Assembly (NCBI RefSeq): GCF_017357225.1
Contig: NZ_CP071604.1
Location: forward strand, 3,537,001-3,601,000
Source of the DNA: Rhizobium binae
GTDB lineage: Bacteria; Pseudomonadota; Alphaproteobacteria; Rhizobiales; Rhizobiaceae
DNA: 64,000 nucleotides
Reading direction: 5' to 3'
Shown here: positions 35,501 to 43,968 of the stretch, in pieces
Layout of the letters: every line of letters starts with the position of its first letter
How positions within the stretch are numbered: position 1 is the first letter of the stretch
Program-made: the position numbers and the translations under genes
Notes under the pieces: model-generated
Told to the model about the DNA's origin: nothing
What the model saw: only the letters and a program-made list of their open reading frames with translations
Database searches by the model: none

Positions 35501-35800
35501 GGTGCCGAGCTTGAAGGTGACGGTGACGTTGAGCACGCCGTCCGACGTTGCCTGGCTCGACATGTAGAGCATGCCCTCGACGCCGTTGATCTGCTCTTCG
35601 AGCGGTGTCGCCACCGTTTCGGCGATGACGCTCGGGTTGGCGCCGGGATAGGTGGCACGCACGACAACCGATGGCGGCACGACCTCCGGATATTCGGAAA
35701 TCGGCAGCGCCCTGAGGCCGATCAGGCCGGCAACGACAATGAGGACCGAAAGAACGCCGGCAAAAACCGGGCGGTCGACAAAGAATCTGGAGATGTTCAT
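32600..35800 (-). CDS. RND multidrug efflux permease (HAE1, AcrB/MexB type), pump 1
   Basis: A 1066-residue inner-membrane proton antiporter. It has the N-terminal helix ISRFFVDRPVFAGVLSVLIV, then porter-domain signatures (ISEYPEVVPPSVVVRATYPG in part and SSQATSDGVLNVTVTFKLGT in part). The TM4 proton-relay aspartates are in GIVVDDAIVVVENVERN, near residue 410. The second repeat includes IMIVPMGVLAALTGV and VGLSAKNAILIVEFARE. The C-terminus is Glu-rich. It probably exports amphiphilic drugs or plant phenolics, working with the adaptor encoded upstream. No outer-membrane factor is encoded nearby. Confidence 0.95.
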   Translation of the reverse strand: MNISRFFVDRPVFAGVLSVLIVVAGLIGLRALPISEYPEVVPPSVVVRATYPGANPSVIAETVATPLEEQINGVEGMLYMSSQATSDGVLNVTVTFKLGTDPDKAQQLVQNRVSQAEPRLPAEVRALGITTVKSSPDFIMVVNLVSDGDGHDITYLRNYATLNVKDRLARIPGVGQVQVFGAGDYSMRVWIDPQKAAEHDLAASDISNAISSQNVQAAAGIIGASPSQPGVDLQLNVNAQGRLRTPEEFGNIIVKTGANGEITRLRDVARIELGAADYTLRSLLDGKPAVAVAVLQAPGSNAIEIADNVRTTMDQLQLAMPEGVKYEIVYDTTKFVRASIEKVIDTLLEAIALVVLVVILFLQTWRASIIPLIAVPVSIIGTFAVMYVFGFSINALSLFGLVLAIGIVVDDAIVVVENVERNIEHGLSPRAATYKAMKEVSGPIVAIALVLVAVFVPLAFISGLSGQFYRQFALTIAISTVISAFNSLTLSPALAALLLKGHHAPKDWLTRFMDAIFGWFFRGFNRVFGAGSNAYGKGVGGLVSRKSIVMVVYLALVGATYSMFTTVPGGFVPSQDKQYLIGFAQLPDAASLDRTEDVIKRMTDIALAQPGVANAIAFPGLSINGFTNSSNAGIVFVTLKDFEERKTPDLAGGAIAMALNQKFGAIQDAFIAMFPPPPVNGLGTTGGFKLQIEDRAGLGNQALDEATKAVLAKAYQTPELAGLFSSFQINVPQLYADLDRAKAEQLGVSVTDVFQTLQIYLGSLYVNDFNAFGRTYSVRVQADAKFRAQPEDIGQLKVRSASGEMIPLSALLKVEPSTGPERANRYNGFLAADINGGPAPGFSSGQAQAAIEKILRETLPAGIDFEWTDLTYQQILAGNSSVVVFPLALLLVFLVLAAQYESLTLPLAIIMIVPMGVLAALTGVWLTGGDNNIFTQIGLVVLVGLSAKNAILIVEFARELEFQGRTPREAAVEASRLRLRPILMTSMAFIMGVVPLVVSTGAGSEMRAAMGVAVFSGMIGVTFFGIFMTPVFYVLLRRMTGNRPLVQHKPDEHKEEEAEVIRLAAE

Positions 35801-35889
35801 ATCAAAGCCCTCTCCGGGGTGAACATGGATGCGAAGTCCCTCTCCGGCGGCTTGGGAGCCACCGGCGGGTCATATCAATTCGGGCATGG

Positions 35890-35910
35890 GCCCTCCCCGC
35901 TGGGGAGGGC
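35890..35910 (-). promoter_or_regulatory. Intercistronic hairpin between RND adaptor and permease
   Basis: A perfect 9-bp stem GCCCTCCCC/GGGGAGGGC with a 3-nt loop, in the 116-nt gap between two genes normally co-transcribed. It begins 7 nt after the adaptor stop on the minus strand, without a U-tract. It may protect mRNA or lower downstream expression. Confidence 0.5.
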
Positions 35911-35916
35911 GAGGTC

Positions 35917-37107
35917 TTACTGAGCGGTCGCGACCTTCTCTTCCATCTGCGGGATGACGACGGCGCCCGGACGGATGCGCTGCAGACCGTTGACGACGAT
36001 CTTCTCACCGGCATTCAGGCCGCTTTCGACCACCCGCTGACCGTCAGACAGCCTGCCGAGCTGCACCTGCCGGTAGGCAACCTTGTTCTCGCCATCGACG
36101 ACGAAGACGAACTTCTTGTCCTGGTCGGTGCCGACCGCACGATCACTGATAACGATCTTGTTCTCGGCCTTCGGCTGGCCCATGCGCACGCGTACGAACT
36201 GGCCCGGGATCAGACGCCCGCCCGGATTGTCGAAGACGGCGCGCACGCCGATCGTGCCGCTTGATGCATCGACCTCATTGTCGATCAGCTGCAGCTTGCC
36301 CTTGATGGGAGTGCCATCATCGGCGAGCGTGCCGACCTCGACAGGGATCTGCTCGACCGGCGGCAGGGCGACGTCGGTCTGCGGCAGCTGGGCAAGGGCA
36401 CGCGTCACCATCTCCTCGCTTGCGTTGAAGCTCGCATAGATCGGATCGACCGAAACGAGCGTCGTCAGCGACGGTGAAGCCGAACCGGCCGCAACTAGGT
36501 TGCCAGTCGTCACCTCGATCTTGCCGATGCGGCCGGAGACCGGCGCCCGCACCTGCGTATAATCCAGATCGAGCTGGGCGGACTGCAATGCGGCCTGCGC
36601 CGAACGCAGTCCGGCCTGCGCCTCGGCCAGCGCGCTCTGGCGCTGATCGAGATCGCTCTGGGAGATGGTTCGGTTGTCGGAAAGCCTGCGGCCGCGATCG
36701 AGTTCGGTCTGCGCCAGGCTGACCTTGGCTTCGGCCGAAGCAACCTGGCCCTGCGCCTGCGCCACGCTTGCCTGATAGGGAGCCGGGTCGATGGTGAAGA
36801 GCAAGTCGCCCTGCTTGACCAGCGCCCCTTCGCGGAAGGCCACCGACAGGATGGCGCCGGCGACGCGGGAACGAACCTGGACACGGTCGACGGCTTCGAG
36901 GCGGCCGGAGAAACTCTCCCAGGCCGTCACGTCGCGCGCCCCGACGACGGCAACCGTCACCGGTACGGCGGGAGGCTGCGCCGGGGCGGATGCGGCCGTG
37001 GCGGTCGCGCTCATCGGCAATTCGAAAAACAATGCAGCGCCGGACACCGACGCAATAAGACCTATGCCGGCGCCCACCAGGGCCCAGCGCTTACTTCTGG
37101 ACGTCAT
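35917..37107 (-). CDS. RND efflux periplasmic adaptor (membrane fusion protein), pump 1
   Basis: A 396-residue adaptor linking the inner-membrane pump to an outer-membrane channel. The N-terminal signal or anchor (RWALVGAGIGLIASVSGAAL) is followed by the lipoyl half-motif RLEAVDRVQVRSRVAGAILS. A coiled-coil hairpin (about 110-175) precedes the second lipoyl half, DYTQVRAPVSGRIGKIEVTTG, and beta-barrel and membrane-proximal domains with VFDNPGGRLIPGQFVRVRMG complete it. It is the HlyD/AcrA class. The hydrolase gene ends 46 nt upstream and may share its promoter. Confidence 0.94.
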   Translation of the reverse strand: MTSRSKRWALVGAGIGLIASVSGAALFFELPMSATATAASAPAQPPAVPVTVAVVGARDVTAWESFSGRLEAVDRVQVRSRVAGAILSVAFREGALVKQGDLLFTIDPAPYQASVAQAQGQVASAEAKVSLAQTELDRGRRLSDNRTISQSDLDQRQSALAEAQAGLRSAQAALQSAQLDLDYTQVRAPVSGRIGKIEVTTGNLVAAGSASPSLTTLVSVDPIYASFNASEEMVTRALAQLPQTDVALPPVEQIPVEVGTLADDGTPIKGKLQLIDNEVDASSGTIGVRAVFDNPGGRLIPGQFVRVRMGQPKAENKIVISDRAVGTDQDKKFVFVVDGENKVAYRQVQLGRLSDGQRVVESGLNAGEKIVVNGLQRIRPGAVVIPQMEEKVATAQ

Positions 37108-37153
37108 CAGTACTCTCCTTGCGGCCCCGAGCCGCCAAAATATCAGATCTTCT

Positions 37154-37969
37154 TCAATGCAATTGCGGTTGGACGCTTACGTCCTGAAGGAAACTTCCGA
37201 AATGGCGGCTGACGTGTTCCTGCCAATCGGACGCTTCCCCGGATTTCCCACCATAAATTGAGGGCCAGCCCGTCCCGGCGGGAAGGACATGCTGGCGCAC
37301 ACCGACACCTGCCTTCTTCAGGCGGGCACCGTAACCAATTGTTTCGTCATACAGCGGATCGTCCTCGGCGGTGAAGATCAGCGCCGGGGCGACGCCTGAA
37401 AGACGCGAACAGAGGCAAGGTGCTGCGTAAGGGTGGCAGCCGCCGCCGCTTAAGTAGTGACTCCAGCCCTCCGTCCAGCGCTGCCGCATGCCGATCGCAT
37501 CAGCCTTGCGGATCGAGGACGTACCCATGAAGGGATCGAGTAGCGGCGAAATCAGCACCTGGCCGTCGAGCGCATCCGGCATCTGGTCGCGCGCCTTCAG
37601 CGCCACGCCGGCGGCGACATTGCCGCCCGCCTCTTCGCCGGCGACGAAGAGCAGCGACTTTCGGTCACCGAGACCGGCGGCGCGCTTGTTGGCGAGATAG
37701 GTGAAAACGGAGAAGGAAACCTCCAGCGCCTTGGGAAACAGATTGCCGGACAGGCTGCTATAGTCGACGGCGGCGACGATCGCGCCAGCCTTGGCGAGGC
37801 TGATCGCCACCGGCCGGTCGACATTTGTCTCCTGATCGAGAAACGCGCCGCCATGCAGGTAAAGCACGATCGGCGGCCCTTTGCCGTAATCGGCGCCCTG
37901 GTAGATACGTGCGGAAACGGGGCCGATGGCCACCTTATCCAGCATCATATCTTTCCATTCCACCGTCAT
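37154..37969 (-). CDS. Alpha/beta-hydrolase-fold protein lacking the nucleophilic serine
   Basis: A 271-residue protein of the hormone-sensitive-lipase type. The oxyanion motif HGGAF (H39-F43) and the AVDYSSLSGNLFP segment are in place. The nucleophile elbow, normally GDSAGG, reads G111-E-E113-A-G, so Ser is replaced by Glu. A downstream FTAEDDPLYDE acid segment and HVLPAGTGW follow. It may therefore be a non-hydrolytic, regulatory or binding protein. The start at 37969 is chosen for the AGAGG site upstream; ATG codons at 37990 and 38029 are alternatives. It precedes the RND adaptor and is divergent from a LysR gene. Confidence 0.82.
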   Translation of the reverse strand: MTVEWKDMMLDKVAIGPVSARIYQGADYGKGPPIVLYLHGGAFLDQETNVDRPVAISLAKAGAIVAAVDYSSLSGNLFPKALEVSFSVFTYLANKRAAGLGDRKSLLFVAGEEAGGNVAAGVALKARDQMPDALDGQVLISPLLDPFMGTSSIRKADAIGMRQRWTEGWSHYLSGGGCHPYAAPCLCSRLSGVAPALIFTAEDDPLYDETIGYGARLKKAGVGVRQHVLPAGTGWPSIYGGKSGEASDWQEHVSRHFGSFLQDVSVQPQLH

Positions 37970-38133
37970 GGCTCCGGCCTCTGTACGCATCGCGACAAAC
38001 AGACAGCGCCTGTCGCTTGCATTTTTCATAAAAAAGATATTGTTATTCAGAACAGGGAATAAGAAGCAATATCGCGATTACACTGTTCCAATTCTCGAAT
38101 AATGGTGCAACGCAAACTGCGGACTTGAAACCG

Positions 38134-39045
38134 ATGGATCAGCTTTCGGCAATGCGCGTCTTCATCCGCGTGGTTGAGACGGGCAATTTCACCCGCGCCG
38201 CCGACATGCTCGCCATGCCCAAGGCGACGGTGACCAATCTTATCCAGGGCCTGGAGGCGCATTTGCGCACCAAGCTTCTGAACCGTACCACGCGCCGGGT
38301 GATGGTGACCACGGACGGCGCGCTTTATTACGAACGCGCCGCTCAGCTTATCTCCGAACTGGAGGAACTCGACGGCAGCCTCTCCAATTCGCAGAGCCTG
38401 CCGAGCGGCCGCCTGCGCGTCGAGATGAGCGGCGCCTTTGCTGACGCAATCGTGGTCCCGGCGCTGTGCGACTTTTATCAGCGTTATCCCGATATCCGTC
38501 TGGATCTCGGCGTCAGCGACCGGACGGTGGATTATCTCGTCGAAAACGTCGACTGCGCGCTGCGGGCCGGCACGCCCACCGACCAGTCGCTGATCGCCCG
38601 GCGCGTTTCAGAGATGGAACTCATCACCTGTGCCTCGCCAAGTTACATTCAGAAATTCGGCATGCCCGAACGCCCTGAGGATCTGGAGGCCGCACACTAC
38701 TCGGTCAATTATTTCCGCGCTCAGAACAACCGGACGCTGCCCTTCGAATTTCGCAGGGACAACGAGACGATAGAGACCAGCCCGCGCTACATCGCCTCCG
38801 TCAACGACAGCCGCACCTATCTGACCGCGGCACTGACGGGGCTCGGCGTCGCGCAGGTGCCGACCTTCATGGCGCGCGAACCGATGCGGCGGGGCGAACT
38901 CGTCCGCGTGCTGCCGGAATGGCGCCGCGATCCAATCCCGCTCTATGTCGTCTATCCGCCGAACCGCCACCTCAGCAACAAGGTCCGCGTCTTCGTCGAC
39001 TGGCTCGTGAAGCTTCTGGTCGAGGCCAGGCTGAACGACTATTGA
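38134..39045 (+). CDS. LysR-type transcriptional regulator
   Basis: A 303-residue protein. The N-terminal winged helix-turn-helix is MDQLSAMRVFIRVVETGNFT (first 20 residues), then AADMLAMPKATVTNLIQGLE; the effector-binding domain covers about 90-295. The helix-turn-helix is of the CrgA/DhcR-like MDQLxAM class. The ATG at 38134 is preferred over a TTG three codons upstream. The divergent position, 164 nt from the hydrolase-RND operon, suggests it controls that operon. The intergenic DNA has a palindrome ATCGCGAT near 38075. The inducer is unknown. Confidence 0.92.
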   Translation: MDQLSAMRVFIRVVETGNFTRAADMLAMPKATVTNLIQGLEAHLRTKLLNRTTRRVMVTTDGALYYERAAQLISELEELDGSLSNSQSLPSGRLRVEMSGAFADAIVVPALCDFYQRYPDIRLDLGVSDRTVDYLVENVDCALRAGTPTDQSLIARRVSEMELITCASPSYIQKFGMPERPEDLEAAHYSVNYFRAQNNRTLPFEFRRDNETIETSPRYIASVNDSRTYLTAALTGLGVAQVPTFMAREPMRRGELVRVLPEWRRDPIPLYVVYPPNRHLSNKVRVFVDWLVKLLVEARLNDY

Positions 39046-39225
39046 CTGGTAAAACAGATACGGCCCGGAAGGCAGGGGAACCTTCGACGGGCCGCAATAT
39101 TTTGAACATCGGACCTGTCGCGCCGCAGAGCGGGCGCGGCAGGCTCTGGAGGTTCGGAAGAGAGCATCAGGGAACTCCACTCTCTCGCGAAAAAGCAGTT
39201 ATAAGCACTCTCCATAAGATTGTAA

Positions 39226-39495
39226 GTGGAAAAACTCACAAGCGCCGTTCACATAATCGCGATGATGTCCGCGGCAAGGATGGGCCTCGGCCTGATCCAG
39301 ATCCCGCGTTACCACGCTGAAAACGATCTCACTGAGGGAAGGCTGGTTCGCGTCCTCGAGGAATTTCCGCTGACGCCGACGCCGGTGTCCCTGCTCTATC
39401 CCCGCAATCGCCAGCTTTCACCGCGCGTGCGCGTCTTCATCGACTGGCTGGTAAAGGTCTTCGCTCGACAAAATCCGGAAAGCGCGCATCATTAA
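39226..39495 (+). pseudogene. C-terminal fragment of a second LysR-type regulator
   Basis: Only the last third of a LysR effector domain remains. MMSAARMGLGLIQIPRYHAE is followed by LTEGRLVRVLEEFPLTPTPV, LLYPRNRQLSPRVRVFIDWL and VKVF. This aligns residue by residue with the end of the intact LysR protein just upstream (GLGVAQVPTFMAREPMRRGE and VRVFVDWLVKLL). No helix-turn-helix coding part exists in the 180 nt between them. It is probably the relic of a duplicated or inserted regulator gene. Confidence 0.75.
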
Positions 39496-39510
39496 AACGC
39501 GCCTTGCTAA

Positions 39511-39852
<342 letters not shown>

Positions 39853-39902
39853 TGCCTGCCTCTCCGCAGCGAGCGGTTTTGGGATGACGGCCGCCACGTC
39901 GA

Positions 39903-40520
39903 ATGTTATCTGCGTCGGCCATGACCGATGGTGGAACGAAAGCCAGCGCAATCGGCGCCGATGCGCTCACCGGTGAAAGCCTCAAGGCGTTTTTCGAGCG
40001 CGACGCGATCACTGTTGCCCGCGCTCTGCTCGGCTGCCATCTCACAGTCGACGGGGCCGGCGGCCGCATCACTGAGACCGAAGCCTATTTCCCCGATGAC
40101 GAGGCCTCGCACAGCTTCCGCGGCCCGACCAAGCGCAACGGCGCCATGTTCGGCGGCCCGGGCAATGTCTACATCTACCGCATCTACGGCATGTACTGGT
40201 GCCTGAACTTCGTCTGTCACGCAGGTTCAGCCGTGTTGATCCGGGCGCTCGAGCCGGAAACCGGAATCCCTTTGATGACGGAGCGGCGCGGCACCGATAT
40301 GCTGACGGCGCTCTGCAGCGGTCCCGGTAAACTCTGCCAGGCGCTCGGCATCGACATCGAGATCAACGACAGGCTGCTCGACCGCCCTCCCTATGCGCTG
40401 ACGCCCTCAGCTCCGGTGCCGATCGTTTCGGGAAAGCGCATCGGCATCACGAAAAATGCCGATGTGCCATGGCGCTTCGGCATTCAGGGATCACGTTATC
40501 TCAGCAAGCCGTTTCGCTGA
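39903..40520 (+). CDS. DNA-3-methyladenine glycosylase (AAG/MPG family)
   Basis: A 205-residue base-excision repair enzyme that removes alkylated purines. Visible motifs are VARALLGCHLTVDGAGGRITE and ETEAY with the catalytic Glu. DEASHSFRGPTKRNGAMFGG follows, then PGNVYIYRIYGMYWCLNFVC, VLIRALEPE, GPGKLCQALGI and the C-terminal WRFGIQGSRYLSKPFR (listed in parts). An ATG at 39921 would give 199 residues; neither start has a clear ribosome-binding site. It is convergent with the MFS gene, whose stop codon begins at the very next base. Confidence 0.92.
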   Translation: MLSASAMTDGGTKASAIGADALTGESLKAFFERDAITVARALLGCHLTVDGAGGRITETEAYFPDDEASHSFRGPTKRNGAMFGGPGNVYIYRIYGMYWCLNFVCHAGSAVLIRALEPETGIPLMTERRGTDMLTALCSGPGKLCQALGIDIEINDRLLDRPPYALTPSAPVPIVSGKRIGITKNADVPWRFGIQGSRYLSKPFR

Positions 40521-42062
40521 TTATTCCATGACGGCGCTATGATCGACCGCAGGCGCCGCCTTCGGCTTGCGCAGCAGAAGCACCAACGGGATGACCGCCA
40601 GCGACATCAGCATCAACAGCTTGAAATCGTCCATATAGGCGATGATCGTCGATTGCAGCGTGATGATCTCGTTGAGCGAGGCGCGCCCGGCCGCCGTCAG
40701 CGGGCTGAGCCCCTGCGCCGCCACCGCGTTGAAGGCGTGGTTGAACGGCGTCACATAGGCTGCGATCGATTCATGATTGCTCTGCGTGTTCTCGACGATC
40801 AGCGTCGAGACGATCGAGATGCCCACGGACGAGCCAATATTGCGCGACAGATTGTAGAGACCGGTGCCGTCGCCGCGCATATGGGCGGGCAGCGTGGCGA
40901 AGGCGATCGTCGTCAGCGGCACGAAGAGGAAGCCGAGGCCCGCACCCTGGATGAAGCCGACCGAGACGATCGTCCATTGCGAGACGTCGGGCGTCCAACC
41001 CGTCATGTCGTACATCGCCCAGGCGGTAAGCCCAAGCCCGAGAACCAGCAGCCAGCGTGTATCGACCTTGCCGATCAGCCGCCCGACGATGAACATGCAG
41101 AGCATGGTGCCGAGGCCGCGCGGCCCCATGACGATGCCGGCGGTGATGACGGGATAGCCCATCAGCGTCTGCAGATAGGGCGTCATCAGCGCCAGCGAAG
41201 CGAGATAGGTGATGCCGATCACGAAGATGAAAATCATGCTGACGCTGAAGTTCTGGTCGAGAAACAGCTTCGGATTGACGAAGGATTTCTCCGCCGTCAG
41301 CGTGTGCACGATCAGGAGATAGAAAGCGGCAGCGCAGATCAGCGCCTCTAGCATGATTTCGCCCGAGGAGAACCAGTCGAGCTGTTCGCCGCGGTCGAGG
41401 AAAAGCTGCAGCGCGGCGATACCGAGGCTCATCATCCCGAAGCCGAACCAGTCCAGCTTGGCGAGCAGATCCCGCTTTGTCTCGGTGACGAAGACGACGA
41501 TGCCCATGAAGGCGAGCGCCCCGATCGGCACGTTGATGTAGAACACCCAGCGCCAGCTGATATTGTCGGTCAGCCAGCCGCCGATGACGGGTCCAAGGAC
41601 CGGCCCGACCATGACCGAGACGCCGAAGAGGGCCATGGCCGAGCCGCGCTCCTCGACTGTATAGATGTCGAGGAGAATGCCTTGCGAAAGGGGGACCAGC
41701 GATGCGCCGAACAGGCCCTGCAACAGGCGGAAGGCGACGATCTGGTTCAGCGATTGCGCCAGACCGCAGAGCACCGAGGCGCCGACGAAGCCGGCGATGG
41801 CGACGAGCAACACGCGCTTTCGGCCGAACTTGGCGGCCAGGAACCCCGATGGCGGCGTCATGATCGCCGCTGCGACGATGTAGGAGGTCAGCACCCAGTT
41901 GATCTGGTCGGCGGAGGCTGACACGCTGCCCTGAATATAGGGCAGCGCCACGTTGGCGATCGTCGTATCCAGCGCCTGCATGATCACGGCGAGAATGACG
42001 CAGGCGGTAATCGCACCGCGATTGGCAACCGGGGTTGCCGGAGATGCGGGAGCGTTATTCAT
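40521..42062 (-). CDS. DHA2-family MFS drug exporter (EmrB/QacA type)
   Basis: A 513-residue protein with 14 predicted membrane helices. Signatures are MQALDTTIANVALPYIQG (DHA2 motif D1), the motif A loop AKFGRKRVLLVAIAGFVGAS and the antiporter motif GVSVMVGPVLGPVIGGWLTD. It probably forms a tripartite pump with the HlyD-type protein encoded upstream, with which its start overlaps by 8 nt. Tandem ATG codons at 42065 and 42062 are both possible starts. Confidence 0.93.
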   Translation of the reverse strand: MNNAPASPATPVANRGAITACVILAVIMQALDTTIANVALPYIQGSVSASADQINWVLTSYIVAAAIMTPPSGFLAAKFGRKRVLLVAIAGFVGASVLCGLAQSLNQIVAFRLLQGLFGASLVPLSQGILLDIYTVEERGSAMALFGVSVMVGPVLGPVIGGWLTDNISWRWVFYINVPIGALAFMGIVVFVTETKRDLLAKLDWFGFGMMSLGIAALQLFLDRGEQLDWFSSGEIMLEALICAAAFYLLIVHTLTAEKSFVNPKLFLDQNFSVSMIFIFVIGITYLASLALMTPYLQTLMGYPVITAGIVMGPRGLGTMLCMFIVGRLIGKVDTRWLLVLGLGLTAWAMYDMTGWTPDVSQWTIVSVGFIQGAGLGFLFVPLTTIAFATLPAHMRGDGTGLYNLSRNIGSSVGISIVSTLIVENTQSNHESIAAYVTPFNHAFNAVAAQGLSPLTAAGRASLNEIITLQSTIIAYMDDFKLLMLMSLAVIPLVLLLRKPKAAPAVDHSAVME

Positions 42063-43275
42063 CATCCCCGACCTGAGACCGGCCCAGAAGCTTGTTGACG
42101 AAGTCGGGCAGGCCGCGGGCATGGCCGGTATCGACATCGACCACCGTGCTCATGCCGACGCGAAGCGGCGGCTTGCTCTCGGTATGCTCGATGCTGACGC
42201 GCATCGGAATCCGCTGCACGACCTTCACCCAGTTGCCGGTGGTGTTCTGCGCCGGCAGCAGCGAGAAGCTGGAGCCGGAGGCCGGGCTGATGCTCTCGAC
42301 CTTGCCCTTCCACGTCACGCCGGGATAGGTATCGACGTAGATGTCCGCCGTCTGGCCTGGTTTGACATAGGTCAGCTCGGTTTCCTTCGGGCTGGCGGCG
42401 ATCCACAGATGGTCGGTAGCGACGAGCGAGAAGGCCTGCTGCGACGCCTGCAGATAGGAGCCCACCTGCAAAGCGTTGACATTGGTGACGATGCCGGCGA
42501 ACGGCGCCTTGACGACGCTGTGGTCAAGCTCGCGTTGCGCATTGTCGACCTGTGACTTCGCCTGCAGATAGAGCGGGTTTTGCTCGACCGGCTGGTCAGC
42601 ACTGCCGCCGAGCTGGGCGAGCGTCGTTGCGGCCTCCGCCTTGGCGACCGCAACCTTCTGCCGCGCGGCCTCGAGATTGTGCTTGGCCTCGTCATAGGCG
42701 GATTGGGTCGCGCTGCCGTTGTTGACCAGGCTCTGCTGCCGGTCGAACTGATCCTGGTAATAGGGCAGATCGGCTTGCGACTGGGTAATCTCGGCGAGCG
42801 ACTGCTGATAGCTCGCCTTGAGGTTCATGATCTGGTTGCGCTGCGCGCCGAGTTGCGCCTTGGCGCCGTCGAGCGCGATCCTGAAGGAATCCGATTTGAG
42901 GCTGAAGAGCACCTGCCCCGCCTTGACCGCCTCGTTCTCATGCACGTTGATCTGATCGACGATGCCCGAGACATCGGTGGTGACCCCGACCATATCGGCC
43001 TGGATATAGGCATTGTCGGTCGACATCACCTGGCCGCCATTGACGTAATAATAACCGCCGACGACGAGCGCCACCGGCAGCAGGGCGAAAAGCACGGGCC
43101 GCGTGAGACTGCGCCGGCGGCGGACCTTGTTGCCGCCGGGCGCAGCCACGGCGGCAGCCGGCGCTGAACTGGATGAAGACGCTTCGGCTACCGTTTCCTG
43201 CTGTTTGACTTGGTTTTCTTTAGATGTCTTGGCATTGGCGTCGGCAACGACGCGGAGGTTGGGTTGATCAGCCAT
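42055..43275 (-). CDS. HlyD/EmrA-family membrane fusion protein
   Basis: A 406-residue adaptor for the MFS exporter. It has a cytoplasmic Ser/Ala-rich tail, one membrane helix (about 58-77, PVLFALLPVALVVGGYYYV) and lipoyl half-motif TDNAYIQADMVGVTTDVSGI. A coiled-coil hairpin of about 110 residues precedes the second lipoyl half VVKAPFAGIVTNVNALQVGS. The C-terminal beta domain has PGVTWKGKVESISPASGSSF. The ATG at 43275 overlaps the marR stop by 8 nt (ATGGCTGA), supporting this start over ATGs at 43287 and 43296. Confidence 0.92.
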   Translation of the reverse strand: MADQPNLRVVADANAKTSKENQVKQQETVAEASSSSSAPAAAVAAPGGNKVRRRRSLTRPVLFALLPVALVVGGYYYVNGGQVMSTDNAYIQADMVGVTTDVSGIVDQINVHENEAVKAGQVLFSLKSDSFRIALDGAKAQLGAQRNQIMNLKASYQQSLAEITQSQADLPYYQDQFDRQQSLVNNGSATQSAYDEAKHNLEAARQKVAVAKAEAATTLAQLGGSADQPVEQNPLYLQAKSQVDNAQRELDHSVVKAPFAGIVTNVNALQVGSYLQASQQAFSLVATDHLWIAASPKETELTYVKPGQTADIYVDTYPGVTWKGKVESISPASGSSFSLLPAQNTTGNWVKVVQRIPMRVSIEHTESKPPLRVGMSTVVDVDTGHARGLPDFVNKLLGRSQVGDDE

Positions 43276-43732
43276 CGTTCGTCTCATTTTCTTCAACTGG
43301 TGTTCGGCAAGCCTGCACCAGGTTCGTCTTCATTGCGGATAGGATCTGGTAAAGCTGCTCGCGCTGCTCGGCGGCGACGCCTTCGAGTGCCTCGGCTCGG
43401 GTCACATCGCCCAGCTCGCGCATTTCGGCGAGCAGCGGATGCGCCTCCTCGCGCATGTAGAGCAGCCAGATGCGCCGATCGGTCGGATGCTGACGGCGCT
43501 CGATCAGCCCGCGCTCCGCGAGCTTGTCGAGGATGCGAACCAGCGTGATCGGCTCGATTTCCAGGATTTCGGCCAGACCGCTCTGATGAATACCCTCATT
43601 GTTCGAGAGATAGGCAAGCGTCTGCCATTGCGAACGCGTCAGCCCAAGGCACTTCGCCCGTTGCTCGAACCGCTTGCGCAGCAGCCGTGCGACGTCGTGG
43701 AGAAGGAAACCGAGTGTCGGCGTAGCGTTCAT
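43268..43732 (-). CDS. MarR-family repressor of the emr-type operon
   Basis: A 154-residue winged-helix dimer. Visible parts are LGLTRSQWQTLAYLSNNEGI, the recognition helix LAEILEIEPITLVRILDKLA, and the wing ERGLIERRQHPTDRRIWLLY. It is the first gene of a three-gene leftward operon with the HlyD-type and MFS genes, all overlapping by 8 nt. A palindrome upstream is a likely autoregulatory operator. The inducer is probably a toxic compound or substrate of the pump. Confidence 0.93.
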   Translation of the reverse strand: MNATPTLGFLLHDVARLLRKRFEQRAKCLGLTRSQWQTLAYLSNNEGIHQSGLAEILEIEPITLVRILDKLAERGLIERRQHPTDRRIWLLYMREEAHPLLAEMRELGDVTRAEALEGVAAEQREQLYQILSAMKTNLVQACRTPVEENETNDG

Positions 43733-43752
43733 GAAACCTCTATCGGCTATTT

Positions 43753-43766
43753 ATAAGCATACTTAT
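43753..43766. promoter_or_regulatory. MarR operator candidate
   Basis: ATAAG-CATA-CTTAT is a perfect 5-bp dyad in an AT-rich patch, 20-34 nt before the marR ATG. It is well placed to block leftward transcription when bound. The nearby Na+/H+ antiporter gene is divergent and over 200 nt away. Confidence 0.55.
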
Positions 43767-43968
43767 GATATCGGTAAATATATTGAGCATGCATGGCACG
43801 CAAGAGCGAGAGAGGCAATATCCGCAGTCGCGGCGAAAATGCCGCAGCCCGGGTCGGAGCGTGGGCCCTTTTTGCCGGGCCGTTATGCGCCGGACAGTGG
43901 CCATGGCATGACTCAGCCCTAATTTCGGGGAAGGATTGCCTCTACAGGAGGTGCGCAGGAGGGCTTGA

